Notes: generated by a model from the letters alone, not told the origin. A stretch of DNA of 64,000 bases from Doris montereyensis (GCA_037039925.1 JAXRKP010000107.1:209501-273500); one strand, 5' to 3'. Shown: positions 1 through 32,232, counted from the first letter of the stretch. Numbers and translations are program-made.

Positions 1-377
1 TGATGGCTTTAGTATATATTATATGATCTAATATGTAACCATGAAGAACTCTAATTGTTTAACACAATTGATCAGATGTCATGACCACTGGTGGTATTAA
101 GAGTTTATAAAAAGAATACAATATTTCTCAAGGATTTTATTACATATCTTTAGTCCAGGTGACACTCAGAGCAGCTTTTCTTTTATTAGACTCACAGGAA
201 AATTATGTAGACAACTGGAGTTGACAGACAAGAATCAAGATGCTATTTGTTTTTAAATTATAATTGCAGCTTTATCTTGAATTGATGCCAGTGTTTGGGG
301 TTTTCTGTGCAAGTTTTCCTCATAAAAGGGTAGGGGGAGATAATGAAGGGGTAATGTATTACATTAATGTCTAGGAA
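1..377. other. Unassigned non-coding DNA
   Basis: AT-rich sequence with no convincing ORF, repeat or RNA signal. It probably lies in an intron of the minus-strand ACOX-like gene whose first exon is at 5036-5158, but no further exon of that gene was found here. Confidence 0.4.
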
Positions 378-685
378 AGCTGTGGCACCCATGGCTGAGT
401 GGTTAAGCTGCTGGACTAGGGATCATGAGGTCTCATGTTTGAATCATAGCAAAGCTGGGTCCGACATTGTGTTCCTTGGAAAAGACACTTAACACGCATC
501 TTCCCCAATCTGTCCAGGAACAAGCATTAGCTGGGAGGAAAAACCTGCATTAGATTGGCATACTGTCCAGGAGGTGATTATCACTTGTTCCACTTCATGC
601 TACAGAAACTGGGATAAGCTCCTGCCCTATGGGCCATAATGGCCTTAAAAGAACTTTAATCTCTTCTTTTTTTTTTTTTTACTAT
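378..685 (+). repeat. SINE family A, full length
   Basis: A tRNA-like head (ggctgagtggttaagctgc, then a B-box-like gtttgaatc) is followed by a body and a poly-T-rich end. The body includes cctatgggccataatggcc. The same family is seen in reverse orientation at about 8205-8425, 20110-20402, 42340-42620 and 52140-52435. The head resembles a class II (Leu/Ser-type) tRNA, so a tRNA-derived SINE is the best reading, not a working tRNA gene. Confidence 0.7.
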
Positions 686-987
686 GGAAGCCTGTCAGTC
701 TAGGGATACTAATTCTGTGTAAAGAAAAAATAATTCTGAAATGAAAAAAGGTCCCCCCTGTCTATCTGAAAGACTTAGATCTAGATGGTCTGAATTCTTA
801 CACTTTTTTTTCTCAGAAGAGAAGAAGGAACAGAAATAGACCCTCGTGACTCTTAATTCTAAAGAAATGTCATTTGAGGTTTTGTTTTGCAAGTGTTTGC
901 GTCTGTGAAAGGAGAAGAAGACCCCCCCCCCAATTTTGAATTTCATTCTATATGGTCTGTAAAGAGATTGTAAAAGAGACGGGTTCT
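686..987. other. Unassigned DNA beside the piggyBac insertion
   Basis: Contains a C-run near 921-930 and no recognisable gene or repeat. ORFs here are short and compositionally unremarkable. Confidence 0.3.
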
Positions 988-3669
988 TTAACTCATTCAA
1001 TGCCAGGGGGGTTTCCGCGTTTGTGCCAGACCATTTTGAGACCAGCCCATGCAATCGACACTAGATATCAATTAGTTCTGATTATCAGAAATGGTTTGAG
1101 AGAAAGCTATACATATTACATACCAAATTGAAGGTAAAAAGAGGTAGAATATGAAAATGGAAACAAAAGAGACAAAATATGAGATACAAGGGGAGATAAT
1201 CAACATGGGAACGATAAACAATTTTCAGGGAAGACAATTCACAAAACAATTTTGCATGCTTACAGCCCATTGACATCCACCAGAGCAATTATATCCAAAA
1301 TATGATGTTATATTCATAAAGAGAATTTATTTTCCAACAGAATGCAGTTTATTGATTGAAAACTGTTCAATTCAAACTTTTTATGATTTTTTTTCTAAAA
1401 TGACGAATAATAATAAAATTGAAAAAAAAAATTTTTTTGCGAGTCTTTTCAGTTTTTGTATAAACTATTGTCTTTAGATCAAAAGGTCTTTTCAGTATGG
1501 AATTTTCTAAAACATCCTTTTGCACAGAGATGAGGATTTCCTGTACAGCCAATACAATAAAATGTTGATCTTTTCTTTATTTTTGAAATTGCCAATAAAC
1601 ACTGATGATCGTTGCCGTCATCGATAGAAGGTGAGTGTTCCCTGAAAGCCGCTCATTTGCAGTGACGATTGGCTTCCTTCCAGGTTTGGCTGGGACAGGT
1701 TCAGCAGTCACAAGAGCGATTGGTGCTTCAGGGCCAGGTGGAAATGACAAGGCAGTCAACTGTAATATAAGTGTTTCCTTGAAATCGGAAAAAAGGCATT
1801 GGTTTCCTCCCCCTCTTCTTGGGCGAGAAGAAAAAGGATGTGGGCATTTACTTGGACCACCTCTAAAATCAAGTAAATATCTTCTTCCACCATTTGATGG
1901 TTTTGCGACCGTGTGCTCCGTAATAGGAGACCTGTTGATCCACACGATCGCAGCCGTTCATTGAACTATTATAGGCATTTATAACGGCAGGCTTAACGAC
2001 CTCAGGGCGACCCTCTACCCATGCGACGTAGCCGACGTTGCTGTGGGTTGTTACAACATGGCATGGCTTCTTTGCTTTCTTGTCTTTCCATGTTACAGAA
2101 AGCAGGTCAGTACCTTCTTTTTTATGCCATTTGGCTTCCATGTGCCCCAGCTTTTGTGTTTTCCAAACCAGAGGGAAGCCTTTGCGGTTTTACTTGCAGT
2201 CCCGTGTAATTCAATTGCAGGAATTCTAAGAGCATAGGTCGTGTAGTAACGATCTGCAAAAAGGTGGTGGTGGCGATTTAGCGGTCCCAGAAGTGTGTCA
2301 AACACTTTGATGGCATGTCCTGATGTGGGGTCGAGAGCAGGGTTGTATGCCGTCTTTCTTCCAAAATAAATCAGAAGATTGACGACATATCCAGTTGTTG
2401 AATCACAAAGACCGAAAGTCTTTATGTGATATTTGGCGGGTTTTGAGGCATTGAATTGTTTGTGTTGAGTTGAAACCTTCCCTTGTAGCCAATGACCATT
2501 TCGTCAAGACTAAGGTTTTCATAGGGATAAAAACATTCACGGAATTGAGCCAGTATCTTATTTACGAAGGGCTCGATCTTTGCTGTATCTTGTGCGTCTG
2601 ACTCGCTGGCATGAAGCATGGTGTGGATAAGAAGTTGGAATTTATTTCTTGAAAACATTTTTCCATACCAAGGGGTATACTTGAATGACTTTGTTGAGAA
2701 ATAGTCACTATATTTTGGTCGATTGCTCATGCCCATACTGATGAGGACAGCAATAAACCTCAGGAATTCAGTACGGCCGACAGGTTGCCATTGGTGAAGT
2801 CGCGAACTTTCGTCAAAGATGTGTTCTTTTGAATTCTGCAGGTTCACTGTATGAATTTATGTATTCAACAAGCTGCTCTACAATTTTCATCAGTAAATAA
2901 TGCACTGAAAAATTCCAAAGGAGTGTTGTTAGCTCCAAGACTATGAAGAAGAGACCCACTGTTGACATCTCTGAAATGGGATCTGCCTGCTTCCTCATTA
3001 TCACGTGCTGGTGCCAGCCGTTGATGTCAATACGATCCTCCGCATCATCACTCGAACTAGAATCTATGTCAGATGCCCTAGGTCTAGATCTACCTACTAA
3101 CAAAGATAAAGGTCTGCTGATTTTGACCTCAGACCTCCCTATTTACAGTGTTAGGCCTAGGCCTTTTAGCAGGAAGAATAGGTGTATCATCACTATCATC
3201 TTCACTCGATCTTACTGATCTAGAATCCGGATCAACAGGTTCTGAATTGAAATCCTCGTCACTGTTTTGTAATTCAACACTAGATCTAGTATCATCACTT
3301 GCATCGCTTTCTTGTTCCATCAATTGATAGAATAAAGCCGAGGCTTGCCTAGTATTCATCCTTCGGTTGCATAAACCCGATGGGCCAGGAGTGGCGTAGT
3401 CATTGTTATTGTTTACTTTTGACAGAATTGAGACTAAGACGTTGTGATTGTTGTAAACAGTAAAAATGCATTCGAAAATGGTGACCGACGCTTTATTTTG
3501 GGAAGAAACTAGTTGCTGAGAGTTATCGTTCATATCGGTAGCATCAAAAGTTGCAGGGGTTCTGAAACAAAAATAGTAGACCTAACCATATCGACGATCT
3601 ATCGTCGATCGGTCCTAACGCGGTAACCTATATCGACGATGAGTCGTCGATTGGCATTGAATGAGTTAA
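988..3669 (-). mobile_element. piggyBac-family DNA transposon, decayed
   Basis: The ends are perfect 14-bp inverted repeats, CTCATTCAATGCCA at 992-1005 and its complement at 3652-3665. Each is flanked by TTAA (988-991 and 3666-3669), the obligate piggyBac target duplication. The body is 2674 bp, close to the size of autonomous piggyBacs, and carries a minus-strand transposase (1577-3533) broken by frameshifts. A short palindrome-like motif (atcgacgatctatcgtcgat) lies just inside the right end and could be a transposase-binding site. Confidence 0.93.
1577..3533 (-). pseudogene. piggyBac-like transposase, frameshifted
   Basis: The minus-strand coding sequence is split over six overlapping or adjacent frames: 3533-3129, 3103-2813, 2847-2422, 2305-2093, 2141-1869 and 1945-1577. 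The N-terminal part is acidic and Ser-rich, as in PGBD proteins. The catalytic core of the DDE_Tnp_1_7 family follows, and all three Asp-containing segments are readable: LSLDEMVIGYKGR (about 2480-2520), LFADRYYTTYALR (about 2230-2270) and GCDRVDQQVSYY (about 1915-1955). The part after WWKKIF is poorly preserved. The frame changes mean it is not translatable as given. Some could be assembly indels, because nearby host exons show the same kind of single-base errors. The start at 3533 is the first Met of the acidic leader and is only provisional. Confidence 0.9.
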
Positions 3670-4570
3670 GACTACATTACTGAATAAGGCATTACTATTC
3701 GGCCACATGGCAAATTATATATAATATACACATCAGTAGCAATTGTTGTTGCGTAGGATACTGAGAACAAAAGCTACATCGGACTAGTTTACTACTTATT
3801 AACCTGCGAAAATTTACTCTTATTAGATTATATATAATATGCACATAAACTTCCCGCTAACGTCATGACTATGTATGCCCCACTCTACACTGTGCTTCAG
3901 CTAGCGACTGTGAAGCTGTCAATTATCTGGTCAGTGCCCGGTCCTGATCCTACTTTCATGCTCAACGGAAGTGCAGAGCTGCCTAGGTGGAGGTGATTGG
4001 GTTTATTCTATATATAACGAGAATAATAAATGCGTAATAATCTTTCCCGCTAACACCATGATCTAGATAGAGGGGTATAATGTTAACACGGCTGTAGCAT
4101 CAGTACAGCTGGTCAGATCTGTTTTATGAGTCTATTAAAAGTTATCTTTTTATTTCAATAAAAGCTCTCATTTCAATCAAAATAAATTTGTTTCTTGTTC
4201 CATTTGTATAAATAACTAACAAGTATCTGCTGTGATCATATTTTGTCTTACAGTGGGTGGTTGTGTTGCTTTTAAATGTAGCTACACTGATGTTACAGTG
4301 GCTGTGTTGATGCTATTCATAAGGGAAGTTCCTTGGCATCATCAACCAATTAAATTGCATAGTTTATAAAATGGGTCATACTTTACAAGATGGACTATTT
4401 TTAAATATCTTCATAATAGCATGATTTATTGACACAAATAGGTTCCTTTCTTTACATGACCTCTACTTCAGGTCCTTAGGTAGCCGAGTTGACGTTACAT
4501 CATTCTAGATGGATTATCGTCTCTAAAGAAGGTTTGATTACGATGGAAATGGGCTTGTAATTGTTTGATC
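3670..4570. other. Unassigned AT-rich DNA
   Basis: No gene found. Two similar stretches (tatatataa followed by cccgctaac, near 3830-3865 and 4012-4060) suggest an old local duplication or a dispersed repeat. Confidence 0.3.
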
Positions 4571-4571
4571 T

Positions 4572-4897
4572 GAGGTGCGTTCCGTAGCCAAGCGCTAGGC
4601 AAGCCACTTGCTAGCCAAAGCAAGCACATTATGAGGCTGTCTCACTCGCAAAAAAGAAAATGGGATAATCAAATCAAATTTTCCATGCATCAAATTCATA
4701 CAAATTTTTCGACTGATTTGACTGTTTTTATTTATAAGCATTATTTATTATTAATATTAACAGGCGCCGCCATCACAGCTACGATTTTAATTCTTATCAG
4801 AGAGTTCCCTGTCCTGCTTGCCTTGTACGAAAAAGACAAGCAAGCCATTTGGCAAGTGGTGAGACAAATTGTTTGCCTACCCAACGGAATGCACCTC
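4572..4897. mobile_element. MITE-like element with imperfect terminal inverted repeats
   Basis: The left end reads GAGGTGCGTTCCGT and the complement of the right end reads GAGGTGCATTCCGT. Similarity continues inward in broken form (gtaggcaa/ctaggcaa). The element is about 325 bp with no transposase. The trinucleotide ctg occurs at both outer edges and could be a 3-bp target duplication, which would suggest a PIF/Harbinger-type mobiliser. The superfamily is not certain. Confidence 0.5.
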
Positions 4898-5035
4898 TGC
4901 TACAAATGGATTGATATGTTATGTTCACTTATTGTTGAATTTTGCTAACTAACGAATATTAAATGGTGTGCCCATCTATGGAAATGCCTCCTTCAAATTG
5001 AACAAATTGCAATGCAAGAAAAATAACCCACTTAC

Positions 5036-5158
5036 GAAGAAATCTTTTCCTCCTGGTTTTTCAGGCCCTTCGTTGAGAAAGTATGTTAACTCGAGAGGAT
5101 CAAAAGTAGCTTGAGACCTTGCTCGCGCAATATTTGGATTTGTTTTTGTACTTGACAT
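5036..5158 (-). CDS. ACOX1: ACOX1-like acyl-CoA oxidase, first coding exon of a divergent third copy
   Basis: The minus-strand exon starts at ATG 5158 (MSSTKTNPNIARARSQATF...) and ends at a GTAAGT donor (5035-5030). It aligns with exon 1 of the two plus-strand copies: the RARSQA(T/S)FDPL and L(S/T)YFL(N/H)EGPE blocks are shared. It is 123 nt, against 124 in the others. As written it ends EKPGGKDFF; with one more A in the gaaaaacc run it would read EKTRRKRFL, which matches the other copies and animal ACOX1. A single-base deletion, real or an assembly error, is therefore likely. The remaining exons should lie to the left, outside the window. It is head to head with copy A. Confidence 0.8.
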
Positions 5159-5369
5159 CTTCACGTAATTGAAGTAAACAACACAATCCCTTCTTGCAAT
5201 ATAGATCTAGATCTGAAAATTTAGCCCGATTAGAGATACCTGCCACTTAGGTAGCCAACGTTGGGAACTGTACTGTAAAACTACAACTGTAACAACTGTT
5301 CATCGGGATTTAGATTCTAGACCTAAATTCGCCAAAAATTCGCACACAGTCATGACTGACAGCTTACGG

Positions 5370-5389
5370 CGACCTTTGATCTTTGAACG
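5370..5389 (-). promoter_or_regulatory. Candidate DR1-type nuclear receptor site (three half-sites)
   Basis: On the minus strand this reads CGTTCA-A-AGATCA-A-AGGTCG: three AGGTCA-like half-sites, each spaced by one base. The plus-strand core CGACCTTTGATCT resembles the well-known rat acyl-CoA oxidase PPRE. DR1 sites are bound by HNF4, RXR and PPAR-type receptors. Binding here is inferred from the motif alone. Confidence 0.45.
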
Positions 5390-5553
5390 AAGTCCGAGAC
5401 GCCTCGACGAAGTCTAATCGCGGCTTCTGTCAACTCTAGGCATAGATCTAGATCTAGACGTAGACTCTTTAACCATTCAGATTACAATTTGTTCTGAGAT
5501 GATGACTTTATTAGCTATTTATGTTCTAAATTTTATAGATCAATAAATTGATC

Positions 5554-5736
5554 GTGTGTGTGTGTGTGTGTAGTGTAGTGTTACACACACGTGTGTCACT
5601 GAGTCTGGTATCCCTCCTTTCTTTTCCATATTATACTCACTATGCTGTAACTTATCTCTATCACCACACTATCATCTCTCTCATTCTCATTTACTCTTCC
5701 CTCCCCCGTACTTCATATCTCTCTCTGTGATTGTAA

Positions 5737-5785
<49 letters not shown>

Positions 5786-5850
5786 GTGCTCTCTCACACT
5801 CTGTGCTCTCTACACATACAAACACACACGCGCACGCACGCACTTATACA
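5554..5850. repeat. Microsatellite cluster (GT, CT, CA)
   Basis: A GT run at about 5554-5571, CT-rich tracts at about 5738-5780 and CA/CGCA tracts at about 5820-5842, all inside the divergent upstream region. The serine/leucine-rich ORFs across it are products of the repeat. Confidence 0.8.
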
Positions 5851-6063
5851 AGGTGTTACTTTTTCGGAGAAAGATCAGCGAAGGATGTCAGGCTGGACGT
5901 CTGCTACTCATAGGCGTTGTCTGTCACATTTAACCTTTCGCCTTTTTTGTTGAGCAGGTCTCAGACTGCTACTGTTAGAGTTCTTGTTCTTGCCTCCTTG
6001 ATCTCACGGAAGGAAGTTTGTTTTTTTTTTTGTTTTGTACTTGTTGTTTTGTGAGGGAGGATC

Positions 6064-6071
6064 CAAAGTCC
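6064..6071 (+). promoter_or_regulatory. CAAAGTCC motif, HNF4-like
   Basis: The sequence ggatcCAAAGTCCtt lies about 90 bp upstream of the copy A ATG and fits the core of the HNF4-selective motif CAAAGTCCA. The matching position before copy B reads CAAACTCC, which breaks the core. Motif-level evidence only. Confidence 0.3.
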
Positions 6072-6159
6072 TTTTCCGAATCAATGAATTAGCTGAATGA
6101 TTTAGACTAGATCTAGATCTAATTTAGAATCTAGCTCTAGATCTGGATACAAACTCGAC

Positions 6160-26542
<20,383 letters not shown>

Positions 26543-26599
26543 AGCAAGATTGTGATATTCTTGTGACACTTGCCTGTTTTCCCTGTTAGTTGTCATTGT

Positions 26600-27325
26600 T
26601 ACATCTTGATATTTCCCACGGCATCAATTGGTGAATTAAATGATAGTTTTGACTTAATTGACCTAACTTGAAAGACAATTAATAATAATATTAATACATA
26701 GAGCGCCTGACATCCACCAAAGGTACTTGATGGCACTATACAATCAAAAGCACAAAAAGATTTAAAAATCAATAAATTTACAGATCCAATCAAATAAAAA
26801 CCATGGAGCATCACAATAAAAAGCACATGCAACAGCCAGCAATAAACAAACATTTGAATTCATGGTGAACCCTTTCGGTGTCAGTAAAAGCAGATCTGAA
26901 CAGCTCTGTCCTTAAACCTTTCTTAAAAATGTCAATGGCTAGGAAGACTTTGTATAAAAAGACAAATTGTTCCACAATACTAAAGGTTCATTCATTAAAA
27001 GAGCATCATTTGATCTTAAAATTCTGCTTTGTTTGTACGGGGCAACAAGTTCCTGCAAATAATGGGGTGAAGTACCATGAAGGCAGTTATTAGCAAGACA
27101 GAGTATCTTAAAGTCAACCCTAAACAATTGGCATTATTTCGTTGAAATTTACTCCGTCCATCATTGCGGTATTCTCAGGAGGAATTATAAGGAAACGCAA
27201 GATGAAAGATAAGTGAAAGTCTTTGTTTAAAAATAGTAGCTGATCCATGGGATAAACAGTTGGCTGTTTCAATGAATATAAACTCAGATTATAAACAATT
27301 CTGTCGAATACTGTAATCAAATAAA
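26600..27325 (-). mobile_element. CR1/L2-like LINE 3' fragment downstream of copy A
   Basis: The minus-strand ORF at 27127-26939 reads RVDFKILCLANNCLHGTSPH, then YLQELVAPYKQSRILRSND and LWNNL. This is the tail seen after the RT domain in CR1/L2/Jockey elements (FKILLLTYKCLNG-APSYL...LRSSD...LWN-LP). Most of it (about 26690-27325) has no counterpart after copy B, so it inserted after duplication or was lost there. Confidence 0.6.
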
Positions 27326-27329
27326 AAAA

Positions 27330-28710
27330 ACCTTTGTTCCCGTTAATTTAACTTATGTATAGGTGTAATGGACATGGTGTACTGAGTTGAAATATATCGT
27401 TGGGTTGGGGTTTTTTACGCATCCAGTTGCCATGGAAATTAGCCATCTTGCCCCATAATTTCACCACATTCAAAATCGATAGGCTTTCGACAAATTTCTT
27501 TCAAACTTGGCACACACCTTATTTGATACAATATCTAAATCGGATTTTGTTTTATAAGTAAATTTTTTTAAAGCATATGAGAACAATCCAAAAATATACA
27601 GAAACTCAATTTTCACATAACTATTATATATGTCGAAAAAGCCATCTGATCTTTTTTTGTTTTCCCCCATTCATCATTCGTACCAAATTTCATGAAGGTA
27701 CGTTGAGAAATAAAAAAGTAGATGGGAAATAATGAACAAACAACGACATGTTGAGAAAATTGTATTTTTCTCTTTTTCTCTGTTATTTGAATATATTTTT
27801 CTCCCATAAATCTAAGAACAGATAAGGATAATACTTTGAAACATCATAAAACCTTGAGGGGCTCTCAACTACTTCTTATCGACACTGTTTCAACTTGGTG
27901 CCTTTTGATAACAGGTGTGCGGAATATGTCACATAATTTCTGTACAATCTAAGGCAATATTCATAATATATCCTCGAAAGAGTTTCTTTGGGATATTGTA
28001 TATTGTGACGATCAAAATGAGTACCAACTTGCTGTACTTAAGATAATATTTCTGATTGTTATCGTATAATATAGCTGTGTTGAAAGATAGGCCTGCATCG
28101 TTTCTAAAAAATATTGTATTAATTCAAAAGAATCGATACTGAGCTTCTTTTATGATATCGTTGTGACAGGAATGAATTGCTCTATCCACTTCTGGCACTA
28201 GTACAATAGAATAGATTTATCCCATTTTCGGCAAGAATGGCATTTCCAGGACTCCTCTTCGCTTAATTACTAAATAAAGATATGCAGTTCTCCTGGCACA
28301 ATTTCTTTAAAAGGTCATTCTGATTTATCATCCATACAATCAAGTAAGTCATCAAAAGTTAGTATATTTTTTTATTTTATGGTGTTAATATTAAGATGAT
28401 AAAAACAAAAAGAAACATGATTAAGTAACTACTTCTTCATATTTCAGAAAAAAGTTGGACTTCAGCCACATGTTTCATATTTTATGCCATGTAGACTCAT
28501 CTTTTCTTAATTTATGTTAAATGGTTAATTTGTTTATGCTTGTTCACAATAATTGTATGCATGTATATATCTAAATGAAAGAAAATCTGTCATAATATAT
28601 ATACATACATGCTCAAGATTATTTTTCGGTGCATCTTGAATTGATGAGTAATTGATTTTTTTTAATTAATGTGTCATGCATATTATGTATTATAAAGATA
28701 TACAACAATG
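27330..28710. other. Intergenic flank shared with unit 2
   Basis: Matches 59165-60260 in patches. Several conserved phrases (aacttatgtataggtgtaatgg, aaatttctttcaaacttggcacacacc) suggest an old dispersed repeat. No gene seen. Confidence 0.4.
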
Positions 28711-28715
28711 GCAAA

Positions 28716-28805
28716 GGACTCTGTAGTTCAGAGGCAAGGTGTCAGCCTTTCAAACAGAAGGCCATTGATTCAAGCCTCGATGAAAAGGTTTTCTAGACTT
28801 TTTTT
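28716..28805 (+). repeat. SINE family C head
   Basis: Reads aaaggactctgtagttcagaggcaaggtgtcagcctttcaa with a degraded B-box gattcaagcc. The counterpart near 60675 in unit 2 is duplicated in tandem. Confidence 0.6.
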
Positions 28806-29835
28806 AAAGTAAAATGCCCCCGATTTAAATGTATACTTCATTCCTACATTGCAAATGACATTATAGAGCAGCCTTTTGATTTCAATCATTTGTATTAAAA
28901 AATTCAATAGTTTCATATTGGTTGTGATGAAGAAAATTCTTTGTTTCTAATTGGATTGTGAGATAAATTTTTTATAAAGATTTCTCTTTTGCACATTGAA
29001 TAAAACGTATTGTAGCACTGAAAGTTAGACTTTTATACATGTAGTGAGTGCGGACTTAGAGGACATTGTTGAGAAGTTTTTTTGTAATACAAGCTTTCTT
29101 TACAATATTTTGGAAAACATTGGTTTAACCGAAGAAAGAGAATTTGAAGAAGGAATGTTGTGGGCAGTTGTATCAAAAGGTGTTAGATGGATATAATCAT
29201 GGAAATAAATTATATGTACTTTAATATATATTTTTTTGTGTATGTATCAGAAGAACTTAATCATGGAGATGAAATACATGTACTTTAATATTATTATTTT
29301 TGTCTTTAAAAGTTGTTTTTTACTTTATGATAATGGATATGACATAGCCTACAACTTTAAAAAAAACATCTGACCAATTTTTTTTCGTTTTCTGAGTTAT
29401 CTTGAAATGTATGAACTGAAACATGTCATTCACAATACATATTTGTTTTTGCCATCTGGCTGTCATAATATATTATTATTATTCATTATATATGCAAGTA
29501 TTTGTGCCCTATAAATATATTTTTGATATGATTGTAAAATAAACAAATTTACAATGATATACATTTTGGAAACTAAAACTTGTGTTGTTTTGTTGAATTT
29601 CATTCTCCTTTGCGTTCTTGAAAAGAGTGATGGTGATCCACACCCCTAGGATTAAGGGACCAATGAGTAAGCCAGAAATTTGAAAAATCTGAGTTAAGTC
29701 TCATTCATAGACAATTTCAATTATCTTTGTCTTAGTCTTAGACTTAGTCTTACTCAAGAAAAACAAGTGTCGTGTTTGTCACATGATAAAATTGAACCCC
29801 ATTTGAATCTGGTACTGTGTCAATCATTTACATTT
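28806..29835. other. Intergenic DNA shared with unit 2
   Basis: Corresponds to about 61225-62165. AT-rich and without coding signal. Confidence 0.4.
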
Positions 29836-30156
29836 GGAGGCGTTGTAGCTGAACCGTAGGGTTCAAATCCCATGGTTGGCACAGGTGGGTTTTTCACAAC
29901 GTTGTACTTCATTCTTACTTACCTTCCTCAATTGACTTGGGTGTGAATAGGTATCCAGCTACGAGTGGAGAAAGATCTTGTCTGAGTGAACATACGAAAC
30001 GCTTGACAGGTTGGTGTACTGTATGCTCCCCAATGAGTTGAGAAGGACTGAATGAAATGGCCTACTGGGGATAAAGGATGTACAGTCAGTGAGCCTGCAC
30101 ATGCGGGGGGGGGGGGGGGGGGGGGTGATATGGACTATAAATCCATCTTTATCTTA
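29836..30156 (+). repeat. SINE family B with an internal G18 run
   Basis: Family B head ggaggcgttgtagctgaaccgtag and body. The g run at about 30107-30124 replaces the usual catgtgcggtgata. The counterpart is at 62167-62515. Confidence 0.75.
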
Positions 30157-32180
30157 AATCATTAATTTAGCAAAAGGCTGCAAGATACAATGGCATATTG
30201 TTAAGCTCTCTTACTCCACAGAGAGAAGAAAGAGAGTTAGGAAGGGACTGAATAAAAAGAAAAAACAAAAACTTACTAACAATAAAATATATTTTCCCTA
30301 AAAAAACATAACACAGGGAGTAAAACAAATATAGTAGTGAAACAAAGAAACAATTCAAAATAAGAATGCTAGAAAAACAAAAAAATCTTCTGATTAGCCT
30401 CTCGTCGAAGAGCATTCTTGACTCAATTAAATTTATCCCGTCCACTATGTGCTGTGATCTCGGGTGCATTAAAAAGAAACAGCAAGATGAAAGGTAAGTG
30501 AAAGAGTGATTACTTAGCAGCACCTGTCATCACAAATGAAAAAGAAAACACCAAAAACAAAAAGCATCTTCTCACCATAAAAAGCACACCAGGGCCTTAT
30601 GTTGTTATGGGGTTGGCGAGTTTGGAACCAAAATGTCGATTTTCTATTATTTATATTTTGGGTAGAATGATCATTTATCTACAAGATTATGACATAAAAA
30701 TTAAAAATGTCCATATTATGACATCATTTTTTCTCGCAAAATATTTTGTAGGCGAGGGTAGCTAAAAACAGTCAAAAATTTTGCTTCAATTACCCTGACA
30801 CTGACTGAGGAGATGGCACTAAAAACCTGTGTCATGGGGCAGCTGTCGCCAAATTTGGTATCATTAGTTTCGCCTAGCTTTCGCACGCCAATTTGGCCTA
30901 GTGCTGAATGACATAAGAGGTGGAAGGCTAGCAATACTAGCATTGCCAGTGGATACGTTTGTAAACGTGCTTACAAGATAGAAATAGAGGAATAAAACAA
31001 ACAAAAACTGGTCATTATGTAGTCTGTTTTCAAAACAGTTCACATCTAAACCTAGATTTACAATCTTCTTTACATTAGTAACAGTACTGTTACAAAAAAG
31101 GGCAAACTCTGAAGCATCTTTTTTATATGTTTTTCTTTTGATTTCTTTGTTTGCAATTTTCTCGAAATATAGTCTTTTCCAACTAAATTTCTATCTCCTC
31201 CGTCATTTACTGATCGATTTGTATAATATTTGGCACACAGATTCCTCTCGTCAATGTTAATAGAATGACGTCAGGGTTTTTTTTGTATATATCTTGTAAA
31301 TTTTTGAGAGAGAAAAAACAACTTTGTAATAAAAAATTTGCATTTAAACGATGTTTTTTTTAATTCATTAATAAAAAATATTTCCAAAATATCTTTAAAA
31401 AAGCTGCCGTCACTCTACAGATATTGAGTGGAACAACGATCTGGACAGGTTTCGAGTGATTTTATTCAAAATCCAAGATGACGGCCATTTCTAGGCAACC
31501 AAGGATGCCGCAAACTTTCAATGATACAGGATGACTGTATTTTGACGGTTACTCATACGTATACTAAACGGGAAAACCCAAACTCAAAAGCAGAAAAAAA
31601 TCACTTCAGGAGCCCCCCCCCCCCCTTTAATACACACAAATAAATGGTATACCGTTAATTAACAAGCAGACAGAGAAGATGATGTGAAGGACTGGGAAAG
31701 GCAACACCTGGGAGAATATACTAGAGTAGGAAGACGACAGGGCCATATTACATTGATCTTGGGTAGATGACACTATCGTCATAACATAACTTTATTAATG
31801 ATGATATAATTCTTTAGTTATTTAATCACAGATTATATCTTTCAAATCAAAGATAATGTTAAATATGATTCTAAGGTTAAACTGTAATGCCAGATTATGA
31901 GTGTCAGAGGTAAATTTCAACCCCTTAATAAACAACTCTGCTATTAATAATAACATTTAATAAAGTTTGTAAATGTCTAATAATATAAAATAAACTATCC
32001 CTTCAGTAGGCTACATGTAATTAGTGTTATCAAAACGAGCTGATTTTCACAATGTCCTTGAAGAAGGTTTACCCCATTTCAATTGATATCACCACTTCAG
32101 ACAGTCCTGATACAGATAGCATTGATGAGCTTCTAGTCGTTATCAGTCCTTTGCTTTGTAAACATATTGACAATGCAATA
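30157..32180. other. Intergenic DNA, no gene found
   Basis: Patches match 62520-62815 in unit 2. A segment near 30420-30500 resembles 27130-27200 and 63490-63570, so it belongs to a dispersed repeat. A C run lies at about 31612-31625. Confidence 0.4.
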
Positions 32181-32230
32181 GACTTTGCATGAAGATAAGA
32201 TTACAAGTGGGTGGCTATGTGATATGAGTA

Positions 32231-32232
32231 TT

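Larger units (their letters stand above)
5159..6159. promoter_or_regulatory. Shared upstream region between divergent ACOX genes
   Basis: This 1.0-kb spacer separates the start codons of two oppositely oriented ACOX-like genes, so it should hold both promoters and may act bidirectionally. It contains a triple DR1-like nuclear-receptor motif (5370-5389), a CAAAGTCC motif (6064-6071), several AGATCT/TCTAGA clusters and GT, CT and CA microsatellites. No clear TATA box was identified. Only the part from about 5931 rightward is duplicated in front of copy B. Confidence 0.55.

Noticed and set aside
30167..30523. Minus-strand ORF of 118 aa (membrane-like, Phe/Leu-rich)
   Set aside because: AT-rich composition explains the hydrophobic residues; its end resembles a dispersed repeat also at 27130 and 63490, and no conserved domain was seen.
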